DNA from: an uncultured Alphaproteobacteria bacterium
GTDB lineage: Bacteria; Pseudomonadota; Alphaproteobacteria; Micropepsales; Micropepsaceae
Length of the DNA: 9,200 nt
Assembly (NCBI GenBank): GCA_937942205.1
Contig: CALDFO010000017.1
Coordinates: 1 to 9,200, forward strand
Direction of reading: 5' to 3'
This document shows, in pieces, positions 1 to 6,143 of the stretch. The position numbers and the translations under genes are program-made. The first letter of the stretch is position 1. Every line of letters starts with the position of its first letter. The notes under the pieces were generated by a model. That model was not told the DNA's origin, did no database searches, and saw only the letters and a list, made by a program, of their open reading frames with translations.

Positions 1-632
1 GCCTCGTCCAGCGCCTGGGCCAGCATCACCGGGCGGAAGCGGGCGGGGGTATCGCTGCCGGGCCGGTCGCTGCGTCCTTCCAGCCAGGCGAACAGGTCGT
101 CATAGGGCGGTTCCTGTCCGTGCCAGACCTCCTCGATCGCCGCGACCGGCTGTTGGCCCAGCCCCGCCAGCGCCTGCTTGGTCAGCCGGGCCGAAACGCC
201 CACCCGCAGGCCGCCGGTCAGCAGCTTCAAAAGCGCCCAGCGGCCGGTCGGGTCCAGCGCATCCAGCCAGCGCTCCAGCAATCGCGGCACCTGGTGGCGC
301 GACGCGCCGCGCAAGGCGTCCACCACTTCGGGCAGGTCCGGTTCACGATCGGCGCCCGCGCCGCCGGGCCAGACCAGCGCCACCGTCTCTGCCAGGTCGC
401 CGACGAAATCATAGGACAGGGCGAACAGCTGCGGGTCCATCCGCGCCTCCGCCGCCTTGCGGATGAAGCCGGGCTTGGCGGCGTCAAAGCGCAGGGCGCC
501 GGTCAGCGCCGCCAGCGCCCAGCCGCGCTCGGGATCGGGCGCGGACGACAGGTAATCGCGCAGCAATGTCAGCTTGGCGTTGCGCGAGGGGGTGAAGGAA
601 AGCTGGTCCAGCAGGCGGGCAAAGGCGCGCAT
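1..632 (-). CDS. ATP-dependent DNA ligase, N-terminal part (cut by left edge)
   Basis: This is the N-terminal 210 residues of a bacterial ATP-dependent DNA ligase of the type found beside an MBL-fold exonuclease; the frame is open to the window edge. The start is the ATG at 632-630, which shares one base with the stop of the upstream exonuclease gene (TGATG), so translation is probably coupled. Recognisable family segments are TPSRNAKL (residues 14-21), DPERGWALAALTG (33-45), ALSYDFVGDLAETVALVWP (71-89), GRWALLKLLTGGLRVGVSAR (130-149) and FRPVMLAQALDE (199-210), which leads into the nucleotidyltransferase domain. The visible part is the alpha-helical DNA-binding domain. The catalytic KxDG lysine and the OB fold lie outside the window, so activity cannot be judged. 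Family members are roughly 530 residues long. In other genomes this ligase sits with the exonuclease, an Lhr-type helicase and a phosphoesterase, and is thought to act in DNA repair. Confidence 0.92.
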   Translation of the reverse strand, partial: MRAFARLLDQLSFTPSRNAKLTLLRDYLSSAPDPERGWALAALTGALRFDAAKPGFIRKAAEARMDPQLFALSYDFVGDLAETVALVWPGGAGADREPDLPEVVDALRGASRHQVPRLLERWLDALDPTGRWALLKLLTGGLRVGVSARLTKQALAGLGQQPVAAIEEVWHGQEPPYDDLFAWLEGRSDRPGSDTPARFRPVMLAQALDE

Positions 633-634
633 CA
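630..634 (-). promoter_or_regulatory. TGATG stop/start overlap (translational coupling)
   Basis: On the minus strand the TGA of the exonuclease and the ATG of the ligase share one base (plus-strand CATCA). This indicates co-translation of the two repair proteins and fixes the ligase start. Confidence 0.85.
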
Positions 635-1639
635 ATCGTCCTCGTCGGCATAACCGGCGATTTCCAGGGCGCGGGCCTGGATGCCCTGCAACGCCGACCA
701 GCGCAGCAGCGCATCCTCCGCGCCATGGGTGATCCAGACTTCCTCCGGCGTCAGTTCGGTCAGTGTGCCGGTCAGTTCGTCCCAGTCGGCATGGTCGGAG
801 ATCACCAGCGGCAGTTCGACATGGCGCTGGCGGGCGCGGGCGCGCACCCGCATCCAGCCGGAAGCGAAGGCGGGGATGGGATCGGCGAAGCGGCGCGACC
901 ATTTGTCGGCGATGGCCGATGGCGGGGCGATGACGATCTCGCCTGCAAGGCTGGCGCGGTCCGGACCGGTGGCGGGCGCGATGTCGCCCAGCGCCACGCC
1001 CTGGGCCTGGTACAGCGCATTGATCCCGGCCAAGGCGCCATGCGCGTAGATGGTGCGCTCATAGCCCGCCGCGCGCAGCAGGGCGATGATGCGCTGCGCC
1101 TTGCCCAGCGCATAGGCGCCCACCAGATGGGTCCGTTCCGGAAACAGCGCCACCGATTTCATCAGCCGGGCGACTTCATCGCTGGCGTCGGGAAAGCGGA
1201 AGACCGGCAGGCCGAAGGTGGCTTCGGTGACGAACAGCTGGCAGCGCACCGGCTCGAAGGGCCGGCAGGTGGGGTCGGGGCGGCGCTTGTAGTCGCCCGA
1301 TACCACGGCGGTGACGCCCTTCCATTCCAGCACCGCCTGGGCCGAACCCAATACGTGCCCGGCAGGCGCCAGCGTCACCGTCACGCCGTCGCGGGAAACC
1401 GCCTGGCCATAGGGCGCGGGCTCGGCCGCGGCCGCGAAATCCGCGCCATAACGCGCGGTCATGATCGCCAGGGTCTGGGGCGTGGCCAGCACCGCGCCAT
1501 GGCCGCTGCGGGCATGGTCGGCATGGCCGTGGGTGATAACGGCCCGGGCCACCGGCCGCACCGGGTCGATATAAAAGTCGCCCGGCGGGCAATACAGACC
1601 CGCCGGGGTGTTGCGAAGCAGCGCGCGAAAGCCAGCCAT
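632..1639 (-). CDS. Ligase-associated MBL-fold (beta-CASP-like) DNA exonuclease
   Basis: This 335-residue protein belongs to the metallo-beta-lactamase fold nucleases found next to bacterial ATP-dependent ligases (a relative of the CPSF/Artemis group). The opening TPAGLYCPPGDFYIDP (residues 11-26) is typical of the family and supports the ATG at 1639. The metal-binding signature HGHADH is complete (H37, H39, D41, H42). Further expected residues are H95 in PAGHVLGSAQ, D116 in SGDYK, E139 in TEATF, H283 in SDHADW and H305 in ITHG, so the two-metal site looks intact. AYALGKAQR (175-183) is another family block. No signal peptide is seen; it should be cytoplasmic. The role inferred from its partner is processing of DNA ends before ligation. 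It is the first gene of the repair unit and is divergent from the RidA-family gene, with 137 bases between them. Family assignment is secure; the exact DNA substrate is not. Confidence 0.93.
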   Translation of the reverse strand: MAGFRALLRNTPAGLYCPPGDFYIDPVRPVARAVITHGHADHARSGHGAVLATPQTLAIMTARYGADFAAAAEPAPYGQAVSRDGVTVTLAPAGHVLGSAQAVLEWKGVTAVVSGDYKRRPDPTCRPFEPVRCQLFVTEATFGLPVFRFPDASDEVARLMKSVALFPERTHLVGAYALGKAQRIIALLRAAGYERTIYAHGALAGINALYQAQGVALGDIAPATGPDRASLAGEIVIAPPSAIADKWSRRFADPIPAFASGWMRVRARARQRHVELPLVISDHADWDELTGTLTELTPEEVWITHGAEDALLRWSALQGIQARALEIAGYADEDD

Positions 1640-1776
1640 GACACGCTAACGGATCAACCGGGTTTCGGTGGCAATCGGCCCTTCCGCCCCCGGCGCTTTG
1701 TGTTAGCCTTCGCGGAACGGGGCAGGGGCGTTGGCCTCAATAACAGTACAAAAACAATATCGAGGGGAGCAGTTTC
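1640..1776. promoter_or_regulatory. Divergent intergenic region between repair and exported-enzyme units
   Basis: These 137 bases must hold the promoters for both the exonuclease-ligase unit (minus) and the RidA-PLP-amidohydrolase unit (plus). The last 40 bases before the plus-strand gene are clearly richer in A and T than the surroundings. I see no convincing -35/-10 pair with sensible spacing on either strand, so the promoters are placed here by layout, not by motif. Confidence 0.5.
1762..1769 (+). promoter_or_regulatory. Ribosome binding site of the RidA-family gene
   Basis: GAGGGGAG lies 7 bases before the ATG at 1777. It is a strong Shine-Dalgarno site and supports this start, which also gives a complete twin-arginine signal. 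Confidence 0.75.
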
Positions 1777-2256
1777 ATGGACAGGAAATCCCGCCGCGGC
1801 CTTCTGGCCAATGGCGCCAAGGCCGCCGCCATCGCCGCGGGCGGCGCCCTGCTGGCCAAGGAAACCGCCGCCCAGCCCGCGAAACTGGAGAAGCGCTCGC
1901 CCTATCCGGCGCCCAGTCCCAAGCCGGACCGCCCGCCCATGTATTCGCGCGCCGTCGCCTACGGCAACATGCTGTTCCTGTCGGGCGTGGGCGCCCACTA
2001 CAAAGGCACCATCGAGGAGCATACCAAGACGGTGCTGGACGAGTTGAGCAAGAATCTGAACGATGCCGGATCGTCGTTGCAGAAGGTGCTCAAGGTCACC
2101 GTCTTCCTGCACGATCTGCAGGATTACGACCGCATGAACGCGGTCTATCGCGCCTATGGCTGGGGCGATGTTCCGCCGGTCCGCACCACCACCGCGCCCG
2201 CCGGAGGCATTCCGGGCGGGTCGCTGATCGAAATCGACATGATCGCCTATATCTAG
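1777..2256 (+). CDS. Tat-exported RidA/YjgF-family protein
   Basis: This 159-residue protein has a RidA-family domain (about residues 55-159) behind an N-terminal export signal. The signal has a twin-arginine motif, SRRGLLA (residues 5-11), then an alanine-rich hydrophobic stretch to about residue 27, with cleavage probable around residues 30-35. In the domain, NMLFLSGVGAH (64-74), KVTVFLHDLQDYDRMNAVY (106-124) and PPVRTTT (133-139) are typical. R136 matches the conserved arginine that binds the carboxylate in RidA, and E152 in IEIDMIAY matches the usual glutamate. RidA enzymes hydrolyse reactive enamines/imines, such as 2-aminoacrylate, released by PLP enzymes. A SelA/DgaE-like PLP enzyme follows after 33 bases, so a clean-up or pathway role beside it is a reasonable inference. 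Ordinary RidA is about 128 residues and cytoplasmic, so the export signal is the unusual feature. Family call is strong; substrate unknown. Confidence 0.88.
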   Translation: MDRKSRRGLLANGAKAAAIAAGGALLAKETAAQPAKLEKRSPYPAPSPKPDRPPMYSRAVAYGNMLFLSGVGAHYKGTIEEHTKTVLDELSKNLNDAGSSLQKVLKVTVFLHDLQDYDRMNAVYRAYGWGDVPPVRTTTAPAGGIPGGSLIEIDMIAYI

Positions 2257-2274
2257 AAAAGCCGGACAACCGGC

Positions 2275-2284
2275 GGGGGGGAGG
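2275..2284 (+). promoter_or_regulatory. Ribosome binding site of the PLP enzyme gene
   Basis: A run of seven G followed by AGG ends 5 bases before the ATG at 2290. It contains GGAGG and fixes the start that yields the full Tat signal. Confidence 0.75.
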
Positions 2285-2289
2285 TTGGC

Positions 2290-3873
2290 ATGGCTTTGTT
2301 CGGGAAATGGTCGCGCCGCGAGGTCTTAAAGACGTCGGGCGCGGCCGCCGCCGCGCCGGTGGCGGCGGTGATGGGCGCGTCTTCGGCCGGGGCACAGCCC
2401 CTGCCGGTGAATGGCGGCACCGCGTCGGACAATCTGTTCACCCGGATCGGGGTGCGGCCGATCCTGAACGCGCGGGGCACCTATACCATCATCTCCGGCT
2501 CGCGCTCGCTGCCGGAGGTCAAGCAGGCCATGTTCGAAGCCTCGCATCACTATGTCCATATGGACGAGATGATGGACGGCATCGGCGCGGAGCTGGCGAA
2601 ACTGACCGGCGCGGAATGGGGTATCGTCACCAATGGCTGCGAGGCGGCGATCTGCCTGGCGACCATCGCCTGCATCGCAGGCGGCGACGTGGAAAAGTGC
2701 CAGGCCCTGCCCGAACGCAAGGCCAAGGACCAGGTCATCATCCCCAAACATTCGCGCAATCCCTATGATGTGGGCGTGCGGATGGTGAATGTCGAGATCG
2801 TGGAGGTGGAGACCGCCGACCAGCTTGCCGCCGCCATCGGTCCGCGCACCGCCATGATCTATGTGATGGCCAGCCCGCGCGAGGCCCAGAGCGGCCTGCC
2901 CATCGCCCGCATCTGCGCCATGGCCAAGCCCAAAAAGGTGCCGGTCTTCGTGGATGCGGCGGCGGAAGAGCCGCGCGTCCCCAATATCCATCTGGCGGCG
3001 GGGGCCACGCTGGTGGGCTATTCCGGCGGCAAATGCCTGCGCGGGCCGCAATCCTCCGGCATGTTGATCGGCGACAAGGCGCTGTGCAAGGCGGCCTATT
3101 ACCAGGCGTCGCCGCATCACGCCTATGGCCGCGCCCTGAAATGCTCCAAGGAGGAATCCATGGGCCTGCTGGCGGCGGTTCGCCAGTGGTACCGGCGCGA
3201 TCATGCCGCCGAGCAGCGCATGTGGCGCGGCTGGCTGAACCATATCGAGGCCCGGCTCAAGGGCCTGCCTTCGATCCGTTTCGAATATCTGGAACCGGCC
3301 GATCTTTCCAACCATGCGCCGCGCCTTCGCATCCATTGGGATGGGCGGGTGCTGGGCATCACCGGCAGCGAACTGGTGGCGAAGCTGGATACCGGGAATC
3401 CGCGCATCATGGTGGAAGGCGGTATCGGCCGCCGTCCCGATGCGATGGCCAGTCATCTAACCATCATGCCCTATATGATGGACCCGGGTGAGGAGCGCCT
3501 CGTCGCCGAGGCGCTGTATGACGGCCTGAAGAATCCGGGCCGTCATGCCGATCCGGTGACGCCCAGGGGCGCGATGGCGCAGGTGGCGGGCAACTGGGCC
3601 GTCACTGTCCGCTACATGTTGGGCGAGGGGCAGCAGCAGTTCGTCCTGGCGCAGGACGGCGCGGCGCTGACCGGCACCCACAAGGGCGAGATTTTCCAAG
3701 GCGCGCTGACCGGCACGGTGCGGGCAGGCACGGTGGAATTGAAAGGCCGTATGCCGGTGCCCGGCAACAGCATCAACTGGACCTTCCAGGGCACGGTGCA
3801 GGGCAACGCCATGTCGGGCAGCGTGGACATGGGCGAATACGGCCCCGCCACCTTCACGGCGGTGCGCGCATGA
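2290..3873 (+). CDS. Tat-exported SelA/DgaE-like PLP-dependent enzyme with C-terminal beta-rich domain
   Basis: This 527-residue protein is a fold-type I PLP enzyme of the SelA-like group that includes D-glucosaminate-6-phosphate ammonia-lyase (DgaE). A near-perfect Tat signal, SRREVLK (residues 8-14), is followed by an Ala-rich core and a probable AGA/Q cleavage after residue 35. The catalytic region (about 45-420) has ILNARGTYT (58-66), IVTNGCEAAI (112-121), the PLP-nitrogen aspartate D222 in FVDAAAEEP, and the Schiff-base lysine K248 in YSGGKCLRGPQSSG. Residues about 427-527 form an extra Gly/Thr-rich domain with alternating short beta segments (AGNWAVTV, ALTGTHKG, TFQGTVQGNAMSGSV, GEYGPATFTA) that ordinary SelA-like lyases lack. 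Export by Tat fits a protein that binds PLP before leaving the cytoplasm. It overlaps the amidohydrolase gene by ATGA. The reaction is inferred to be ammonia-lyase/elimination, but racemase or aldolase chemistry cannot be excluded. Confidence 0.87.
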   Translation: MALFGKWSRREVLKTSGAAAAAPVAAVMGASSAGAQPLPVNGGTASDNLFTRIGVRPILNARGTYTIISGSRSLPEVKQAMFEASHHYVHMDEMMDGIGAELAKLTGAEWGIVTNGCEAAICLATIACIAGGDVEKCQALPERKAKDQVIIPKHSRNPYDVGVRMVNVEIVEVETADQLAAAIGPRTAMIYVMASPREAQSGLPIARICAMAKPKKVPVFVDAAAEEPRVPNIHLAAGATLVGYSGGKCLRGPQSSGMLIGDKALCKAAYYQASPHHAYGRALKCSKEESMGLLAAVRQWYRRDHAAEQRMWRGWLNHIEARLKGLPSIRFEYLEPADLSNHAPRLRIHWDGRVLGITGSELVAKLDTGNPRIMVEGGIGRRPDAMASHLTIMPYMMDPGEERLVAEALYDGLKNPGRHADPVTPRGAMAQVAGNWAVTVRYMLGEGQQQFVLAQDGAALTGTHKGEIFQGALTGTVRAGTVELKGRMPVPGNSINWTFQGTVQGNAMSGSVDMGEYGPATFTAVRA

Positions 3874-5180
3874 CCCGGCTGATTATACCTCGTGTGCTGG
3901 CGTTGAGTGTGCTGGCGCTGATGGCGGGGGCGGCCTCGGCCCAGCCCTTGCCCGCTTATGATCTGCTTTTGACGGGCGGCCATGTGATGGACCCCGCCAA
4001 CCATGTGGACGGGGTGATGGATGTCGCCATCAAGGACGGCCGCATCGCCCGTGTCGCCAAGGGCCTCAAGCCCGCCGACGCCATCAAGACCATCGACGCG
4101 CGGGGCCTCTATGTCACGCCCGGCCTGATCGACCTGCATGTCCATGTCTATACCGGCACGGGCGAGCGCAATTCCTATGCGGGCGACAATTCCGTGCCGC
4201 CCGACGGCTTCACCTTCCGCAGCGGCGTCACCACGGTGGTGGATGCGGGCTGCGCCGGATGGCGCAATTTCCAGGACTTCAAGGACCGCATCATCGACCG
4301 CTCCAAGACCCGGGTTCTGGCGATGCTGAATATCGTGGGCCACGGGATGCGCGGCGGAAAATTCGAGCAGGACCAGTCCGACATGGACGGCGAGGCGACC
4401 GCGAAGATGGCGGCGCGCTATCCCGGCGTCATTGTGGGCATCAAGACCGCTCATTATGGCGGGCCGGAATGGACGCCGGTGGAACAGGCGGTAATCGCGG
4501 GCACCCGCGCCAGGTTGCCGGTGATGGTGGATTTCGGCACCGACCGGCCCACCCGCCCGCTCTATGACCTGCTGACGCAGAAGCTGCGGCCGGGCGACAT
4601 CTATACCCATATGTATTCGGGCCTGCGGCAGGAGCAGGATCCGGTGACGCTGGGCCCCAGCCGGGCCCTTGTCGAGGGCCGCAAGCGCGGCATTTATTTC
4701 GACACGGGCACCGGCGGCGGCAGCTTCAAATTCTCGCTGGCGGTGCCGATGATCGCGGCGGGCTTCAAGCCGGATTCCCTGTCCACCGACCTGCATGTGG
4801 GCAGCATGAACAGCGCCACCAAGGACATCCTCAACGTCGCCAGCAAAATGATGGCGATCGGCCTGACCTTGCCCGAAGCGGTGGCGGGCATGACCGCCGC
4901 CCCGGCGCGGCAGATTCGGCGCGGCGACCTGGGCAACCTGTCGCCGGGCGCGGTGGCCGACATCGCGGTGCTGTCGCTGCAAAAGGGCCGTTTCAGCTTC
5001 ACGGACATGATGATGGGCAAAGTCAGCGGCGACCGCAGGCTGGTGGCCGAGCTGACCATCAAGGACGGCAAGGTGGTCTATGACCTGAACGGCCTGTCGG
5101 CGCTGGCCTGGGCCACGCCGCCGGGCGACACCGCCCGCGACAGCCGCTGGACCGCCTTCGCCCGCCCCGCCGCGCACTAA
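3870..5180 (+). CDS. Sec-exported metallo-amidohydrolase, COG3964 (deacetylase/dihydroorotase-like)
   Basis: This 436-residue protein belongs to the amidohydrolase superfamily, in the group often called amidohydrolase/deacetylase or mis-called dihydroorotase (COG3964, which includes Atu3266 and EF0837). A Sec signal occupies residues 1-24 with an ASA/Q cleavage site. The flanking beta-sandwich halves are seen in DLLLTGGHVMDP (31-42), VAIKDGRIARV (52-62) and ADIAVLSLQKG (363-373). Metal-site elements are H90 and H92 in GLIDLHVHV, K192 in VGIKTAHYGG as the probable carboxylated lysine, H247 in DIYTHMY and the catalytic aspartate D307 in STDLH. The strand-5 position normally occupied by histidine appears as D221 in PVMVDFG. 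Known relatives hydrolyse N- or O-acyl groups and are encoded next to SelA-like PLP enzymes, as here. The start overlaps the previous stop (ATGA) with only a weak upstream GGCGGTG, suggesting translational coupling. Exact substrate unknown. Confidence 0.88.
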   Translation: MTRLIIPRVLALSVLALMAGAASAQPLPAYDLLLTGGHVMDPANHVDGVMDVAIKDGRIARVAKGLKPADAIKTIDARGLYVTPGLIDLHVHVYTGTGERNSYAGDNSVPPDGFTFRSGVTTVVDAGCAGWRNFQDFKDRIIDRSKTRVLAMLNIVGHGMRGGKFEQDQSDMDGEATAKMAARYPGVIVGIKTAHYGGPEWTPVEQAVIAGTRARLPVMVDFGTDRPTRPLYDLLTQKLRPGDIYTHMYSGLRQEQDPVTLGPSRALVEGRKRGIYFDTGTGGGSFKFSLAVPMIAAGFKPDSLSTDLHVGSMNSATKDILNVASKMMAIGLTLPEAVAGMTAAPARQIRRGDLGNLSPGAVADIAVLSLQKGRFSFTDMMMGKVSGDRRLVAELTIKDGKVVYDLNGLSALAWATPPGDTARDSRWTAFARPAAH

Positions 5181-5192
5181 CAGGCACAAACG

Positions 5193-5237
5193 AGAACGGC
5201 GGGAACCGGGCTTTCACCCGTCCTCCGCCGTTCTTTG
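5193..5237 (+). terminator. Nested hairpin, probable intrinsic terminator after the amidohydrolase
   Basis: A 10-base-pair stem (AGAACGGCGG at 5193-5202 with CCGCCGTTCT at 5225-5234) encloses a second stem (CGGG 5207-5210 with CCCG 5217-5220). It starts 13 bases after the stop codon. The tail TTCTTTG is only moderately T-rich, so termination may be partial. The stem also reads on the minus strand and could block transcription arriving from the convergent dehydrogenase gene. The remaining bases to 5314 hold only a weak dyad, GGAAAC 5273-5278 with GTTTCC 5296-5301. Confidence 0.6.
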
Positions 5238-5314
5238 TGATTTCACGATCTTTCGATCATTACCTCACAAATGGAAACCGCCGGAACCGCCATCCGTTTC
5301 CGGGAACCCGAAAA

Positions 5315-6079
5315 TTATTGCAGGTTGACGAACATGCCGCCGTCAACCAGCAAAGCCGCGCCGTTGACATAGCGCGCCATGTCCGAGGCCAGGAAGATCA
5401 CCGGCCCCGCCAGGTCTTCGGGAACACCCAGCCGCCCCAGCGGCACCCGGCCCTCCATATAGGCGCGTTTTTTCGGGTCGCTGAGGTCTTCCTTGTTGAT
5501 GTCGGTCTGGATGGTGCCCGGCAGCACCGCGTTGCAGCGAATGCCATGCTTGCCCAGCGCGATGGCGACCGAGTTCATCATGGAAAGCACCCCCGCCTTG
5601 GTGGGAGTGTAGTGGGTCTGATACTCGCCGCCGACATAGGCCGAGATGGAGGAGACGCCGATGATCGCCCCGCCATGGCGCTGCTTCATCATCTGATTGG
5701 CGGCGGCCTGGATCATGTAACAGGCGCCGTGCAGGTTCACGGTCATGGTGCGCTCGAAGGTGGCCTGGGGCATGTCCAGAAAGGCATGGAAGGGACAGAT
5801 GCCCGCATTGGAGACGAACACATCCACCTTGCCAAGGGCCGCGACCGCCGCCTCCACGAAGCCGGCGGCGGTTTCGCGCCGGGCGACGTCGCCCTTCACG
5901 GCGATGGCGCGGCGGCCGGTGGCCTCGATCGCCCGCACGGTATCCTGCGCCGCAGCATCGGTGGCGTCGAAATGGTTGATCGCCACATCGGCGCCCTGAC
6001 GCGCCGCCTCGATGGCGACGGCGCGGCCGATGCCCGCCGATGCGCCGGTGATCAGAACGACTTTGTCCTTGAGAAGCAT
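5315..6079 (-). CDS. lra1: L-rhamnose 1-dehydrogenase (short-chain dehydrogenase/reductase)
   Basis: This 254-residue classical SDR closely resembles the L-rhamnose 1-dehydrogenase of the non-phosphorylative rhamnose route (LRA1 of Azotobacter vinelandii and Sphingomonas), which oxidises L-rhamnose to L-rhamnono-lactone with NAD(P)+. Shared blocks recalled from that enzyme are the MLLKDKVV start, [14 protein letters not shown] (residues 91-104), [10 protein letters not shown] (142-151), [20 protein letters not shown] (182-201), [14 protein letters not shown] (213-226) and the C-terminus [10 protein letters not shown]. The cofactor motif TGASAGIG is at 11-18 and the catalytic triad is S144, Y157, K161 in HYTPTK. 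Length equals the family norm and no signal peptide is present, so it is cytoplasmic. A GGGGTGG element lies 4 bases before the ATG. It is divergent from rhmD, lactonase and rhaT, which supply the next steps and uptake; that context strongly supports rhamnose over other sugars. Confidence 0.9.
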   Translation of the reverse strand: MLLKDKVVLITGASAGIGRAVAIEAARQGADVAINHFDATDAAAQDTVRAIEATGRRAIAVKGDVARRETAAGFVEAAVAALGKVDVFVSNAGICPFHAFLDMPQATFERTMTVNLHGACYMIQAAANQMMKQRHGGAIIGVSSISAYVGGEYQTHYTPTKAGVLSMMNSVAIALGKHGIRCNAVLPGTIQTDINKEDLSDPKKRAYMEGRVPLGRLGVPEDLAGPVIFLASDMARYVNGAALLVDGGMFVNLQ

Positions 6080-6143
6080 CTTTCCACCCCTGTTTTCTGC
6101 CGCTACGCTAGCGCAGAACGGGACCGGGTTGGGAGCGTATTGC
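6080..6143. promoter_or_regulatory. Divergent control region of the rhamnose genes, with a 24-base dyad
   Basis: Only 64 bases separate the two divergent starts, so both promoters and any operator must overlap here or reach into the dehydrogenase 5' end. TTCTGC (6095-6100) and GCAGAA (6113-6118) form an inverted repeat with a 12-base spacer, and the 8-base palindrome CGCTAGCG (6106-6113) overlaps its right side. TTGAGA at 6069-6074 resembles a -35 box for the plus direction but no good -10 follows. A regulator-binding site is plausible but unproven; no regulator gene is in the window. Confidence 0.45.
6131..6135 (+). promoter_or_regulatory. Ribosome binding site that selects the GTG start of rhmD
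   Basis: GGGAG lies 8 bases before the GTG at 6144. The frame is open upstream to an ATG at 6012, but that would lie inside the divergent dehydrogenase gene. The ribosome site and the match of the residues after the GTG to the E. coli RhmD N-terminus decide for 6144. Confidence 0.7.

Noticed and set aside
1645..1707. GCTAAC (1645-1650) and GTTAGC (1702-1707) as an operator pair
   Set aside because: The six-base halves are 51 bases apart with no wider symmetry, so a chance match is likely.
1731..1760. TTGGCC with downstream CAATAT as a promoter for the RidA-family gene
   Set aside because: Transcription would then begin inside the ribosome binding site at 1762-1769, and the -10 match is poor.
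725..2047. Long plus-strand open frame antisense to the exonuclease gene
   Set aside because: The translation is rich in Arg, Gly, His and Gln with no family motif. It lies opposite a well-matched exonuclease and runs into the RidA gene; it is a high-GC shadow frame.
3612..5189. 525-codon minus-strand open frame opposite the amidohydrolase
   Set aside because: It has shadow-type composition and no recognisable domain, and the opposite strand holds a complete amidohydrolase with signal peptide and metal residues.
6012..6143. Upstream ATG extension of rhmD
   Set aside because: It would overlap the divergent dehydrogenase start and add residues absent from RhmD. GTG 6144 has a ribosome site and aligns with the known N-terminus.
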